Part shown: piece after piece, positions 43,361 to 52,273 of the stretch
Layout of the letters: every line of letters starts with the position of its first letter
Numbering within the stretch: the first letter of the stretch is position 1
Assembly (NCBI GenBank): GCA_025560025.1
Contig: CP048485.1
Location: forward strand, 1,922,001-1,986,000
Reading direction: 5' to 3'
Length of the DNA: 64,000 nt
Source: Agrobacterium tumefaciens
GTDB taxonomy: Bacteria > Pseudomonadota > Alphaproteobacteria > Rhizobiales > Rhizobiaceae
Notes under the pieces: model-generated
Database searches by the model: none
Seen by the model: the letters and a program-made list of their open reading frames with translations, nothing else
Told to the model about the DNA's origin: nothing
Program-made: the position numbers and the translations under genes

Positions 43361-44299
43361 TCAGCGGCAATAGAGGTAGCCGCCCTTCCGTTCCAGCACG
43401 TCGAGATGCAGGTGGTCCTGATGGGTGGCGTCGCTGCCGGGGGAAAGAACGGTACGGAAAAACAGGCAGGCGGCTGCCGTGATGGCGCGCTGGAAAGCGC
43501 CTTCGGGCGTTCCATCCTCACCGCGCGGCTTCATCACCAGCGGCTCGCCCTTGTCGAAGGCAATGGTGGAGATATCCACGGCATTGCCCTTTGCGTGTTC
43601 GGAAATCTTGCCGTTTTCAGCACTGTTGCGGTTGCGGCAAATATAGGTCGAGGCATTGGCAATCGCCGTCACCTTCTTCTCCGGCAGGGCAAGGGCTGCC
43701 GCCGGTAGCATCATCTCCCTGGTCCAGCGCGATAGTGCAAGGGCGGTTTCACAACGCATGGTGCCCGATGGCTCAAGCTTGATGCCCGGCAGGACCACGG
43801 AAAGCTCGATCGGCGCTTCAATGCCGCAGCCCTGCTCCTCATCCCGGATCGGTTCAAGCTGCTTGAACTCCGCACCGATCTCCTTCAAGGCACCAAGGCA
43901 GGCCTGCAACGCGGCCGGATCTTCCGGCTTCACCGGTTCGGCCTGTTTCTCCTCCGGTTTTGCCGCCTCGTCAGCCGGCTTCTGGCGCTCGCCCTCTTTG
44001 TCTTTGTCTTTGTCTTTGTCTTTGTCTTCGTTGCGCTCCCCCTCATTCTTCGCACCGTCGGAGCCCTTCCCGGCTGGCAATTCCTTGCCATCGGGTTGCT
44101 GCTCTTTCGGCATCTCCGGTTTGGGGGCGGGCTTTGGTGCTTCAGCCGGCTTTTGCGTATCCTCTTCCATCGGTTTTTCCGCCCCGGCGGGGGCTTTCCC
44201 CTCAACCGGTTTCGGTTGCGGCACCGGCACCTGCGGCGGCGGTTCGGAAGCGGAAATCAATGTGAGGCTGATCACCAGAAGACACAGACGATGAAGCAT
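43361..44299 (-). CDS. Extensin-like C-terminal domain protein
   Basis: A 312-residue exported protein: signal peptide (LHRLCLLVISLTLISAS), a long Pro/Lys/Glu-rich linker with a (KD)5 run around residue 90, then an extensin-like, M15-peptidase-related domain. The metal motif is SEHAKGNAVDIS and DHLHLD; two Cys pairs (ACL, GCG, ICR, AAC) suggest disulfides. It probably acts on cell-wall or surface glycan in the periplasm. The start at 44299 is uncertain; one at 44362 would add an N-terminal extension. The linker's DNA is a TTTGTC hexamer array. Confidence 0.82.
   Translation of the reverse strand: MLHRLCLLVISLTLISASEPPPQVPVPQPKPVEGKAPAGAEKPMEEDTQKPAEAPKPAPKPEMPKEQQPDGKELPAGKGSDGAKNEGERNEDKDKDKDKDKEGERQKPADEAAKPEEKQAEPVKPEDPAALQACLGALKEIGAEFKQLEPIRDEEQGCGIEAPIELSVVLPGIKLEPSGTMRCETALALSRWTREMMLPAAALALPEKKVTAIANASTYICRNRNSAENGKISEHAKGNAVDISTIAFDKGEPLVMKPRGEDGTPEGAFQRAITAAACLFFRTVLSPGSDATHQDHLHLDVLERKGGYLYCR
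43996..44028. repeat. TTTGTC hexanucleotide array in extensin-like linker
   Basis: About five direct copies of TTTGTC (minus strand GACAAA, encoding Asp-Lys) in the linker. In-frame, so copy change would only lengthen or shorten the (KD)n run. Confidence 0.85.
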
Positions 44300-44380
44300 T
44301 TTGCGGGGCACTCCTGACCGTTTCGGCAGGGCAGGAACGCGACGGCGCCCGGTAAGGTTCATTCCGCCGTCGGAATCCCC

Positions 44381-44409
44381 TTGCCAAGGCCAATTGTGCA
44401 CGCTAACAA
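44381..44409 (+). promoter_or_regulatory. trp leader promoter
   Basis: TTGCCA (44381-44386), 17-base spacer, TAACAA (44404-44409). The first ATG of trpL lies seven bases on, so the mRNA probably begins at that codon. Confidence 0.65.
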
Positions 44410-44416
44410 TTTTCCC

Positions 44417-44476
44417 ATGAACATCGTGTCTATGAACATTGCTAACTGGTGGTGGAGCAGCTTTACGCGGCCTTGA
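44417..44476 (+). CDS. trpL: trp leader peptide
   Basis: A 19-codon ORF (or 14 codons from the second ATG at 44432) that contains three consecutive Trp codons (NWWWSS) and ends at TGA 44474. It precedes the fused trpE(G) gene. This is the leader that senses Trp-tRNA supply in transcription attenuation of trpE(G), as studied in Sinorhizobium meliloti. Its ATG lies seven bases after the -10 box, so translation may start on a leaderless message. The stop codon is inside the 5' arm of the antiterminator. Confidence 0.9.
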   Translation: MNIVSMNIANWWWSSFTRP

Positions 44477-44508
44477 CCAGTCATGTCTTCAGACAAAGTC
44501 CAAGCCGC
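44467..44508 (+). promoter_or_regulatory. trp antiterminator fold
   Basis: GCGGCCTTGAC (44467-44477) can pair with GTCCAAGCCGC (44498-44508), which would destroy the terminator at 44502-44531. A competing ACTGG/CCAGT pairing links the Trp-codon region with 44476-44481. Confidence 0.75.
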
Positions 44509-44531
44509 CCGAATTTTCAGGCGGCTTTTTT
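44502..44531 (+). terminator. trp attenuator terminator
   Basis: Stem AAGCCGCC/GGCGGCTT with a 10-base loop and a run of seven U, 50 bases before trpE(G). Confidence 0.9.
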
Positions 44532-44581
44532 GTTATTCTGCCGCCTGTCATCGGGCCTGAACAACGGGAAGTGCGAAAGAA

Positions 44582-46771
44582 ATGGTAACGATCATTCAGG
44601 ATGACGGAGCGGAAACCTACGAGACGAAAGGCGGCATCAAGGTCAGCCGAAAGCGCCGGCCCGCCGATTACACCAGCGCCATCGATAATTATATCGAAAA
44701 GCTCGATTCCCATCGCGGCGCGGTTTTTTCGTCCAACTACGAATATCCGGGCCGTTACACACGCTGGGATACGGCCATCGTCGATCCGCCGCTCGGCATC
44801 TCCTGTTTCGGCCGCAAGATGTGGATCGAGGCCTATAATGGTCGCGGCGAAGTGCTGCTTTCCTTCATCACCGAAAAGCTGAAGGCGACGCCCGATCTCA
44901 CGCTTGGCGCTTCCACCACGCGCCGTCTCGATCTCACCGTCAACGAACCGGACCGCGTTTTCACCGAAGAAGAGCGTTCGAAAATCCCGACCGTCTTCAC
45001 GGCGCTGCGCGCCATCGTCGACCTCTTCTATTCGAATGCGGATTCGGCCATCGGCCTGTTCGGCGCCTTCGGTTACGATCTTGCCTTCCAGTTCGACGCG
45101 ATCAAGCTGTCGCTGGCGCGCCCGGAAGACCAGCGCGACATGGTGCTGTTCCTGCCGGACGAAATCCTCGTCGTTGATCACTATTCCGCCAAGGCCTGGA
45201 TCGACCGTTACGATTTCGAAAAGGCCGGCGTGACGACGGACGGCAAGTCTTCGGAGATCACACCCGACCCGTTCAAAACCACCGATACCATCCCGCCCAA
45301 GGGCGATCACCGTCCCGGCGAATATTCCGAACTGGTGGTCAAGGCCAAGGAAAGCTTCCGCCGCGGCGATCTGTTCGAGGTCGTTCCCGGCCAGAAATTC
45401 ATGGAGCGTTGTGAAAGCAATCCGTCGGCGATCTCCCGCCGCCTGAAGGCGATCAATCCCTCGCCCTATTCCTTCTTCATCAATCTCGGCCATCAGGAAT
45501 ATCTGGTCGGCGCCTCGCCGGAAATGTTCGTACGTGTCTCCGGCCGCCGCATCGAGACCTGCCCGATTTCCGGCACCATCAAGCGCGGTGACGATCCGAT
45601 TGCCGATAGCGAGCAGATCCTGAAACTGCTCAATTCGAAGAAGGATGAATCCGAACTCACCATGTGTTCGGATGTGGACCGTAACGACAAAAGCCGCGTC
45701 TGCGAGCCGGGTTCGGTAAAGGTCATCGGCCGCCGCCAGATCGAGATGTATTCGCGCCTCATCCACACGGTGGACCACATTGAAGGCCGCCTGCGCGATG
45801 ACATGGACGCCTTTGACGGTTTCCTCAGCCACGCCTGGGCCGTCACCGTCACCGGTGCACCGAAGCTGTGGGCCATGCGCTTCATCGAAGGCCATGAAAA
45901 GAGCCCGCGCGCCTGGTATGGCGGCGCAATCGGCATGGTCGGTTTCAACGGTGACATGAATACGGGCCTGACGCTGCGCACCATCCGCATCAAGGACGGC
46001 ATTGCCGAGGTGCGTGCGGGTGCGACGCTGCTCAACGATTCCAATCCGCAGGAAGAAGAAGCCGAAACCGAACTGAAGGCCTCCGCGATGATCGCCGCCA
46101 TTCGCGATGCCAAAGGCACCAACGCCGCCGCCACCAAGCGTGACGCCGCCAAGGTGGGTAACGGCGTCAAGATCCTGCTGGTCGATCACGAGGACAGCTT
46201 CGTTCACACGCTGGCGAATTATTTCCGCCAGACCGGCGCAACGGTGTCGACAGTCAGAACGCCGGTTGCGGCAGAGGTCTTCGATCGCTTCCAGCCCGAT
46301 CTCGTCGTGCTCTCTCCCGGACCGGGCAGCCCGACGGATTTCGACTGCAAGGCGACGATCAAGGCGGCCCGCGCCCGCGAACTGCCGATCTTCGGCGTCT
46401 GCCTCGGCCTTCAAGCCTTGGCGGAAGCCTATGGCGGTGAGCTCCGCCAGCTTGCGGTGCCGATGCACGGCAAGCCCTCACGCATCCGCGTGCTGGAACC
46501 GGGCCTCGTCTTCTCCGGTCTCGGCAAGGAAGTGACCGTTGGCCGTTACCACTCGATCTTCGCCGACCCCTCCACCCTTCCGCGTGATTTCATCATCACG
46601 GCGGAAAGCGAGGATGGCACGATCATGGGCATCGAACACGCCAAGGAGCCGGTCGCTGCCGTTCAGTTCCACCCGGAATCGATCATGACGCTCGGCCAGG
46701 ATGCCGGCATGCGGATGATCGAAAATGTCGTGGTGCATCTGACCCGCAAGGCGAAGACGAAGGCGGCCTGA
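44582..46771 (+). CDS. trpE: Fused anthranilate synthase TrpE-TrpG
   Basis: A 729-residue fusion that converts chorismate and glutamine to anthranilate, the first step of tryptophan synthesis. Component I occupies about residues 20-510 ([50 protein letters not shown] in part, [14 protein letters not shown]). Component II, the glutamine amidotransferase, begins about residue 530 with [17 protein letters not shown]; its nucleophile is Cys in [16 protein letters not shown] and the final His-Glu is QFHPESIMT. The fused form is typical of Rhizobiaceae. Regulated by attenuation through trpL and by Trp feedback. Confidence 0.97.
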   Translation: MVTIIQDDGAETYETKGGIKVSRKRRPADYTSAIDNYIEKLDSHRGAVFSSNYEYPGRYTRWDTAIVDPPLGISCFGRKMWIEAYNGRGEVLLSFITEKLKATPDLTLGASTTRRLDLTVNEPDRVFTEEERSKIPTVFTALRAIVDLFYSNADSAIGLFGAFGYDLAFQFDAIKLSLARPEDQRDMVLFLPDEILVVDHYSAKAWIDRYDFEKAGVTTDGKSSEITPDPFKTTDTIPPKGDHRPGEYSELVVKAKESFRRGDLFEVVPGQKFMERCESNPSAISRRLKAINPSPYSFFINLGHQEYLVGASPEMFVRVSGRRIETCPISGTIKRGDDPIADSEQILKLLNSKKDESELTMCSDVDRNDKSRVCEPGSVKVIGRRQIEMYSRLIHTVDHIEGRLRDDMDAFDGFLSHAWAVTVTGAPKLWAMRFIEGHEKSPRAWYGGAIGMVGFNGDMNTGLTLRTIRIKDGIAEVRAGATLLNDSNPQEEEAETELKASAMIAAIRDAKGTNAAATKRDAAKVGNGVKILLVDHEDSFVHTLANYFRQTGATVSTVRTPVAAEVFDRFQPDLVVLSPGPGSPTDFDCKATIKAARARELPIFGVCLGLQALAEAYGGELRQLAVPMHGKPSRIRVLEPGLVFSGLGKEVTVGRYHSIFADPSTLPRDFIITAESEDGTIMGIEHAKEPVAAVQFHPESIMTLGQDAGMRMIENVVVHLTRKAKTKAA

Positions 46772-46856
46772 ACATTCTGCATCGGCGGCGTTGCGTCAGC
46801 GTCGCCGATCCTCTCCTGATAAAGGCTGCCTGCGGACTTGGTGTTTTTACGGCCGC

Positions 46857-47804
46857 CTAACCCCTCGGCAGCGAGGCGGAAATGCACAGGGCGAATTTCT
46901 TCAGAAGCTGCGTGTCGAAATGGCCTTCCCGGCGCAGCATCCAGGTCAGGGCATCATTCGCCGTCCACGGCTTCTTGTAGGGCCTGACCGAGGTGACGGC
47001 GTCATAGACGTCGCAGATTGCCGCGATCCGCGCGTAAAGGCTGATTTCGTTTCCGACGCGCCCGCTTGGATAACCGCCGCCATCTATCCGTTCGTGATGA
47101 TTGAAGCAGACGTCGAGAACCATGGCCGGCATCTGTTCATTGCGTGACAATATATCCCGGCCGAAAGCCGGGTGAAGATTGATGATTTCCCGTTCGCTGG
47201 CGCTCAGCCCTTCTGCCTTGTTGAGGATCGACGAGGGAATTTCCACCTTGCCGATATCGTGCAGCAGCCCGCTGATGCCGAGCAGATCGACGGTTCCCCT
47301 GTCCAGCCCGAGATAATTTCCAAAATGGATCATCAACCCGCTGACGGAGACCGAGTGCACGAAGGTCGTCTCGTCCTTCGATTTCAAACGGGTGACGCCG
47401 ATGAAGATCGCCGGGCTCGACTGTACGGCATCGGAAATCTTGCCCGCCGCGGACGCCATGCCCTTCAGCGATACGCAGCCGCCTGCTTCGGCGACCGCAA
47501 AGGTCTCGGCTATGGCGTCGGCGGCCGAGCGCACGGCATGGGTCACGGCGGCGATCGTTTCCGGGCAATTCTCCGGTTTCGGCGGAATGGTCGCGCCCGA
47601 GCGCGGCCTGCCGTCAACGTCGCTTCCCTTGGCCGTGTTGATGATGATGGTTTCGGCGCCGCTCAGTTTTAATTGCCGCATCAATTCCTCATGCCGCAAA
47701 AGGAAACGGTGCCGCCGTAAAAAATCATTGTTCGAAAGCGCTCCTTCGACCGCTTCGATAAACATGCCAACAGTCAATTGCTGGGTGGAAATTCGTTTGA
47801 GCAT
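46857..47804 (-). CDS. HD-GYP domain protein (c-di-GMP phosphodiesterase-like)
   Basis: A 315-residue protein: an N-terminal DUF3391-like region (KRISTQQLTVGMFIE) followed by an HD-GYP domain. The HD motif is LLHDIGKVEIP (residues 181-190), and HHE at 236-238 and DGGGYP at 241-246 complete the catalytic and GYP set. Such proteins usually degrade c-di-GMP. No sensor or membrane segment is seen. It is convergent with trpE(G) and divergent from adenine deaminase. Confidence 0.9.
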   Translation of the reverse strand: MLKRISTQQLTVGMFIEAVEGALSNNDFLRRHRFLLRHEELMRQLKLSGAETIIINTAKGSDVDGRPRSGATIPPKPENCPETIAAVTHAVRSAADAIAETFAVAEAGGCVSLKGMASAAGKISDAVQSSPAIFIGVTRLKSKDETTFVHSVSVSGLMIHFGNYLGLDRGTVDLLGISGLLHDIGKVEIPSSILNKAEGLSASEREIINLHPAFGRDILSRNEQMPAMVLDVCFNHHERIDGGGYPSGRVGNEISLYARIAAICDVYDAVTSVRPYKKPWTANDALTWMLRREGHFDTQLLKKFALCISASLPRG

Positions 47805-48081
47805 CAGACGCTTTTATTTTCCTTCCCGGGGATGGTAACCTCAACCGCTATCTTGGAAACGCCAGCACAGGACCGGCCCGCCCTTAAAGATGAAGTTACA
47901 CTTTCCCAAAATTATTCAAATGCTGAACTTTAAATATAAGATAACACAAATATGAAAATTTTTTACTCTCGTTATATTTAAAACACAAAGAATCAACATG
48001 AATAACTCAAGAAACAACCCAAGAATGTAAATACTGTAAATTCTCGCATACGACGTAAACCAGGAGCCGAAGAAAACCCGC
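47805..48081. other. AT-rich region upstream of adenine deaminase
   Basis: 277 bases between divergent genes. From about 47885 to 48060 the sequence is strongly AT-rich. No riboswitch or terminator fold was recognised. AGGAGC lies just before the ade start. Confidence 0.4.
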
Positions 48082-49776
48082 ATGAATTCGAAAATTGAAA
48101 CACGCATCGATCAGGGTACAGGCCGCGAACCGGCAGATATGGTTCTCAAAGGCGGGCGATTCTTCGATCTCGTGACCGGGGAACTAGTTGCCTCCGATAT
48201 CGCCATCTGCGGCGATACCATAGTCGGAACCTGCGAAAGCTATAATGGCCGCCGGGAAATCGATATTTCCGGTAAAATCGTGGTTCCAGGCTTCATCGAT
48301 ACTCACCTTCATATCGAATCGTCGCTGGTCACCCCGCATGAATTCGACCGCTGCGTTTTACCCTATGGCGTCACCACGGCCATCTGCGACCCGCATGAAA
48401 TCGCCAATGTACTGGGCGCGGAAGGGCTTCAATTCTTCCTCGACAGTGCCATGGAAACCATCATGGACATCCGGGTGCAGCTCTCCTCCTGCGTGCCAGC
48501 GACCCATCTGGAAACCTCCGGTGCCGACCTGCCGATCGGAAAGCTGCTGCCGTTTCGCGATCATCCAAAGGTTATCGGGCTTGCCGAATTCATGAATTTC
48601 CCGGGCGTCATCCACAAGGACCCGGTATGCATGGCGAAGCTGGAAGCCTTTCAGGGCCAGCATATAGACGGGCACGCACCGCTTCTGTCGGGAACGGCGC
48701 TGAACGGCTACCTCTCGGCCGGCATCCGTACCGAACATGAATGCACGAGTGCCGCCGAAGCGCTGGAGAAGATCCGCAAGGGCATGCATATTCTGGTGCG
48801 CGAAGGCTCGGTCTCGAAAGACTTGCATGCCCTGATGCCAATCATCACCGAGCGCCTTTCTCCCTATCTGGCGCTCTGCACGGATGACCGCAACCCGCTC
48901 GATATCGCCGAACAGGGCCATCTCGACTATATGATCCGCACGGCCATCGCCAGCGGCGTGGAGCCGCTCGCCATCTATCGCGCCGCTTCGATTTCCGCAG
49001 CCAAAGCCTTCGGCCTGCGCGATCGTGGTCTCATTGCACCCGGCTGGCGCGCCGATCTCGTGGTGGTCGACAGCCTGCAGAATTGCAAGGCCGGCATGGT
49101 GCTTTCCGGCGGCCGGATCGTCGATGATGCGCTGTTTGCAACCCGCAAACCGGTCGCTCCCGTCGGTCTGGACAGCGTCAAGGCAAGACCCGTGCTCGCC
49201 TCGCATTTCGGTGTGCCGGTGACGGAAGGCGAAAGCCCGGTCATGGGCGTGCTTCCCGGCAAGATCATCACCGAGCACCGCCGCTACAGGCTGCCGACGG
49301 ATGGCAACCAGACCACCGTCGATCTCGAGAACGATATCATCAAGGTCGCCGTCATCGAACGCCACGGCAAGAACGGCAACCACGCCAACGGCTTCGTTCA
49401 GGGCTTCGGCCTGAAGAAAGGCGCCATCGCCTCCACCGTCGGCCATGACAGCCACAATATCTGCGTCGTTGGCGTGAGCGAAGACGACATGGCGCTGGCC
49501 GCCAACCGGCTCGGCGAAATCAAGGGCGGCTTCGTGGTGGTGGAAGATGGCAGGGTGACGGGCGAAATCCCGCTCCCCGTTGCCGGCCTGATGAGTCTTG
49601 AACCTTACGAGACGGTGCGCGACACGCTGCACACCCTGCGAAAGGCAGCCTATGCGCTCGGAACGACGCTTGAGGAACCCTTCCTGCAGGTCGCCTTCCT
49701 GCCCCTGCCCGTCATCCCGCATCTGAAGATTTCCGATATGGGAATGGTGGATGTGGACCGGTTTGCGCTGATCTGA
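48082..49776 (+). CDS. ade: Adenine deaminase
   Basis: A 564-residue adenine deaminase of the amidohydrolase superfamily that makes hypoxanthine from adenine. Motifs: [13 protein letters not shown] (metal His pair), [36 protein letters not shown] and LCTDDRNP (Asp). The C-terminal half carries the family [21 protein letters not shown] block (in part [13 protein letters not shown]) and [12 protein letters not shown]. Length matches the family. AGGAGC precedes the start. Monocistronic, with a repeat element downstream. Confidence 0.94.
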   Translation: MNSKIETRIDQGTGREPADMVLKGGRFFDLVTGELVASDIAICGDTIVGTCESYNGRREIDISGKIVVPGFIDTHLHIESSLVTPHEFDRCVLPYGVTTAICDPHEIANVLGAEGLQFFLDSAMETIMDIRVQLSSCVPATHLETSGADLPIGKLLPFRDHPKVIGLAEFMNFPGVIHKDPVCMAKLEAFQGQHIDGHAPLLSGTALNGYLSAGIRTEHECTSAAEALEKIRKGMHILVREGSVSKDLHALMPIITERLSPYLALCTDDRNPLDIAEQGHLDYMIRTAIASGVEPLAIYRAASISAAKAFGLRDRGLIAPGWRADLVVVDSLQNCKAGMVLSGGRIVDDALFATRKPVAPVGLDSVKARPVLASHFGVPVTEGESPVMGVLPGKIITEHRRYRLPTDGNQTTVDLENDIIKVAVIERHGKNGNHANGFVQGFGLKKGAIASTVGHDSHNICVVGVSEDDMALAANRLGEIKGGFVVVEDGRVTGEIPLPVAGLMSLEPYETVRDTLHTLRKAAYALGTTLEEPFLQVAFLPLPVIPHLKISDMGMVDVDRFALI

Positions 49777-49831
49777 TTGGCGGAAAATGCCTCGGCGGAA
49801 GACGGTAAAAGCGCATAAGCCGCACCGACCT

Positions 49832-49947
49832 CCTCATTCCTGTGCTTGTCACAGGAATCTAGTCGACGCGCGTCTGCGCGGCGAGAGAGTCTTTTCAGCC
49901 CAATGACTTGGGCTGGCTAGATTCCTGTGACAAGCACAGGAATGAGG
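49832..49947. repeat. Four-hairpin intergenic element, copy 2
   Basis: A 116-bp element with perfect 31-bp terminal inverted repeats (49832-49862 and 49917-49947). Each arm also folds on itself (ATTCCTGTG/CACAGGAAT). The core has CGACGCGCGTCTGCGCGGCG and a hairpin CAGCCCAA/TTGGGCTG (49896-49915). No ORF. Confidence 0.9.
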
Positions 49948-50002
49948 GAAACAGGATGCGTAATCAGCAGAGATCGCTGCATCTTCTGCTGTGCCCATAC
50001 CC

Positions 50003-50458
50003 TCAATCCGGAGGCAGAAGCTTGCGAAAATAAACCACCCGCTGCGTTTCCTCAAATCCCAGCGCCGCATGCATGCGGTGTGAATCGACATTGGAAATAT
50101 CGGCATCGGAAGCAAGCTCGCTCACACCCTTGCTGGTCGCCCAACGGGTTACTTCGGCAATCAATGCAGCCGCAACGCCCTGTTTGCGAAACGCCTCCTC
50201 CACATAAACGCCTTCGAGAAACGCCACAGGCGAGGTGTCGCATCCGTTGACATAATCATTCCGCAGGCTGGCTTCAGCGAAACCGATGGCCATGCCCGCC
50301 GGATCATGGGCAATAAATCCAACCTCATTGTTGGAGACGTCCTGCAATTCCGCCCGGTGTTCGGCGGGTGAAGCATCGGGCCACAAGCGGTGCCGCAGAA
50401 GGGACCACTCATCGAGCGATGCTTCGCCAGCCGTCTCGATGACAAATTGCCCGCTCAT
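50003..50458 (-). CDS. Aminoglycoside 6'-N-acetyltransferase-like GNAT protein
   Basis: A 151-residue GNAT enzyme. The blocks LWPDASPAEH, GFAEASLRNDYVNG, SPVAFLEGVYVEEAFRKQGV, ELASDADISNVDSHRMHAALG and FEETQRVVYFRKLL match, as I recall, the chromosomal AAC(6') group (AAC(6')-I type of Stenotrophomonas, Serratia and Acinetobacter). It would acetylate the 6'-amine of aminoglycosides such as tobramycin or amikacin; resistance in this host is not shown. The start at 50458 overlaps the alpha-glucosidase stop as ATGA, so it is translated from that operon. No mobile element flanks it. Confidence 0.82.
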   Translation of the reverse strand: MSGQFVIETAGEASLDEWSLLRHRLWPDASPAEHRAELQDVSNNEVGFIAHDPAGMAIGFAEASLRNDYVNGCDTSPVAFLEGVYVEEAFRKQGVAAALIAEVTRWATSKGVSELASDADISNVDSHRMHAALGFEETQRVVYFRKLLPPD

Positions 50459-52119
50459 GCAACGACCCCACAAAACACATCCAGCCCCTCGAGCGTCACG
50501 ATCCCCGCATCGAATAACGGTGCGAAACCCGGCATCGGCAGTATATCAGTGACCCGCATGGCCTTCGGTATCGGGAATTCCACCGGTTCGCGGGTGAGGT
50601 TGAAAACGAAGAGCAGTTTTTCATCGCCCTTTTGGCGCGTGAAGGCCAGCACATCGAGATTGGTCTTGATGAAGTGCATGTCGCCATCGCGCAGCACGCC
50701 GTGACCTTTCCGGAAGGACAAAACCGCACGATAGTGGTTCAGAACCGAGTCCGGCTTGCGCTCCTGCGCATCCACAGCCTGCATGGCATGGACATAGGGC
50801 ACCGGCAACCACGGCTTTTCTGCGCTTGAAAAACCGGCATTCGGCTTGCCGGTCTCCCACACCATCGGCGTGCGGCACCCGTCGCGCCCCTTGAAGGCGG
50901 GCCAGAAACGAATGCCGTAGGGATCGCGCAGATCCTCGAAGGCAAGTTCCGCCTCGGTCAGTCCCAATTCCTCACCCTGATAAAGACATATCGAGCCGCG
51001 CAGGCTGGCGAGAACGCAGATGGCAAGTTTCGCTACCCGCGTCTGCTCTTCAGTGCCTTCGGAAAACCGGCTGAGGTGGCGCACCACATCATGATTGGAA
51101 AAGGCCCAGCACACCCAGCCATCCTTGACTATTTTGCCGAAAGTTTCGACCGAGCCACGAAGATGTTTTGCGCTGAAATCAGGCCCCAACAGATCGAACG
51201 TATAGCACATGTTGAGCTTGTCGTTGCCGGACGTATAGGCCGCAACCGTCTTCAGCGACCGGGACCCGTCGCCCACCTCGCCCACCGTAGCCCGGCCCTC
51301 ATAGTCGTCGAGCAGCGCGCGAAAACGCTTCAGGAAAGCCACGTTTTCCGGCCGTGTCTTGTCGTAGAGATGGTCCTGCATGCCATAGGGATTGACGTCG
51401 GAGGCATCGAGACCGAAACTTTCCTCGTCGAGAAGCGGCGGGTTGTCGCGCAGAAGCCTGTCGTGGAAATAGTGGTTGACGGTATCGAGGCGAAAACCGT
51501 CCACGCCGCGATCGAGCCAGAACCGCACGGTTTCCAGAAGAGCGTCCTGCACATCCGGATTATGGAAATTGAGATCCGGCTGCGAGGCGAGGAAACTGTG
51601 CATGTAATATTGCTTGCGCACGCCGTCCCATTCCCATGCCGGGCCGCCGAAGACGGAAAGCCAGTTGGTGGGTGCGGTGCCATCCGGCTTGGGATTGGCC
51701 CAGACATACCAGTCGGCCTTGCTGTTGGTGCGGCTTGCACGGCTGTCCACGAACCATGGATGCTGGTCTGACGTGTGCGATATGACCTGGTCGATGATGA
51801 CCTTCAATCCCAACCGATGCGCCTCCGCCATCAACGCGTCGAAATCGGCAAGCGTGCCGAACATGGGATCGACATTGCAATAGTCGGAAACGTCATAACC
51901 CATATCGGCCATGGGCGAGGTGAAGAAGGGCGAAAGCCAGATGCCGTCGACGCCGAGGGACGCGATATAGGGCAGGCGTTTCGTCACCCCGGCAAGATCG
52001 CCGTAACCGTCGCCGGTCGTATCCTGAAACGAGCGCGGATAGACCTGATAGATCACCGCCCCCTTCCACCAGTCCGATTGCGCTTGAGGTTTGTGGGCCG
52101 GGGCATGGGGTAGCGTCAT
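50455..52119 (-). CDS. Alpha-glucosidase (GH13)
   Basis: A 554-residue GH13 enzyme that cleaves terminal alpha-1,4/1,6-glucosides or sucrose-like substrates. Active-site regions are seen as GDLAGVTKRLPYIASLGVDG, DGFRLDTVNHYFHD (nucleophile Asp), VGEVGDGS (acid/base Glu) and FSNHDVVRHLSR. No signal peptide, so cytosolic. The ATG at 52119 follows AGGAGATTGCCG; the longer frame adds a non-conserved 84-residue piece. An AAC(6')-like gene is coupled at its end. It is divergent from the sugar kinase. Confidence 0.9.
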   Translation of the reverse strand: MTLPHAPAHKPQAQSDWWKGAVIYQVYPRSFQDTTGDGYGDLAGVTKRLPYIASLGVDGIWLSPFFTSPMADMGYDVSDYCNVDPMFGTLADFDALMAEAHRLGLKVIIDQVISHTSDQHPWFVDSRASRTNSKADWYVWANPKPDGTAPTNWLSVFGGPAWEWDGVRKQYYMHSFLASQPDLNFHNPDVQDALLETVRFWLDRGVDGFRLDTVNHYFHDRLLRDNPPLLDEESFGLDASDVNPYGMQDHLYDKTRPENVAFLKRFRALLDDYEGRATVGEVGDGSRSLKTVAAYTSGNDKLNMCYTFDLLGPDFSAKHLRGSVETFGKIVKDGWVCWAFSNHDVVRHLSRFSEGTEEQTRVAKLAICVLASLRGSICLYQGEELGLTEAELAFEDLRDPYGIRFWPAFKGRDGCRTPMVWETGKPNAGFSSAEKPWLPVPYVHAMQAVDAQERKPDSVLNHYRAVLSFRKGHGVLRDGDMHFIKTNLDVLAFTRQKGDEKLLFVFNLTREPVEFPIPKAMRVTDILPMPGFAPLFDAGIVTLEGLDVFCGVVA

Positions 52120-52273
52120 CGGCAATCTCCTGATGTGTCTGGCAGGAGAATATAAAGCCATCGCGGCGGCGTAAACCGGAACTTCGCACATGCACAAACG
52201 GCCAGAACCGCCCTTGTCAGCGGCGCGCACTCGTCGTAAGCCGCATGGCTGGAAAAAACGGGAGGATGACGGC

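Noticed and set aside
43996-44028. Possible CRISPR or phase-variable repeat
   Set aside because: Six-base units without spacers; in-frame inside a coding linker, so not a CRISPR and not an on/off frameshift switch.
44489-46468. 659-codon minus-strand ORF across trpE
   Set aside because: Shadow of trpE(G) caused by high GC; no family motif and it would run through the trp attenuator.
47805-48081. Purine riboswitch before adenine deaminase
   Set aside because: No three-way-junction core or terminator was recognised; the region is simply AT-rich.
47916-48107. 63-codon hydrophobic minus-strand ORF in the ade upstream region
   Set aside because: Starts inside the ade gene, has no Shine-Dalgarno site, and hydrophobicity follows from AT-rich codons.
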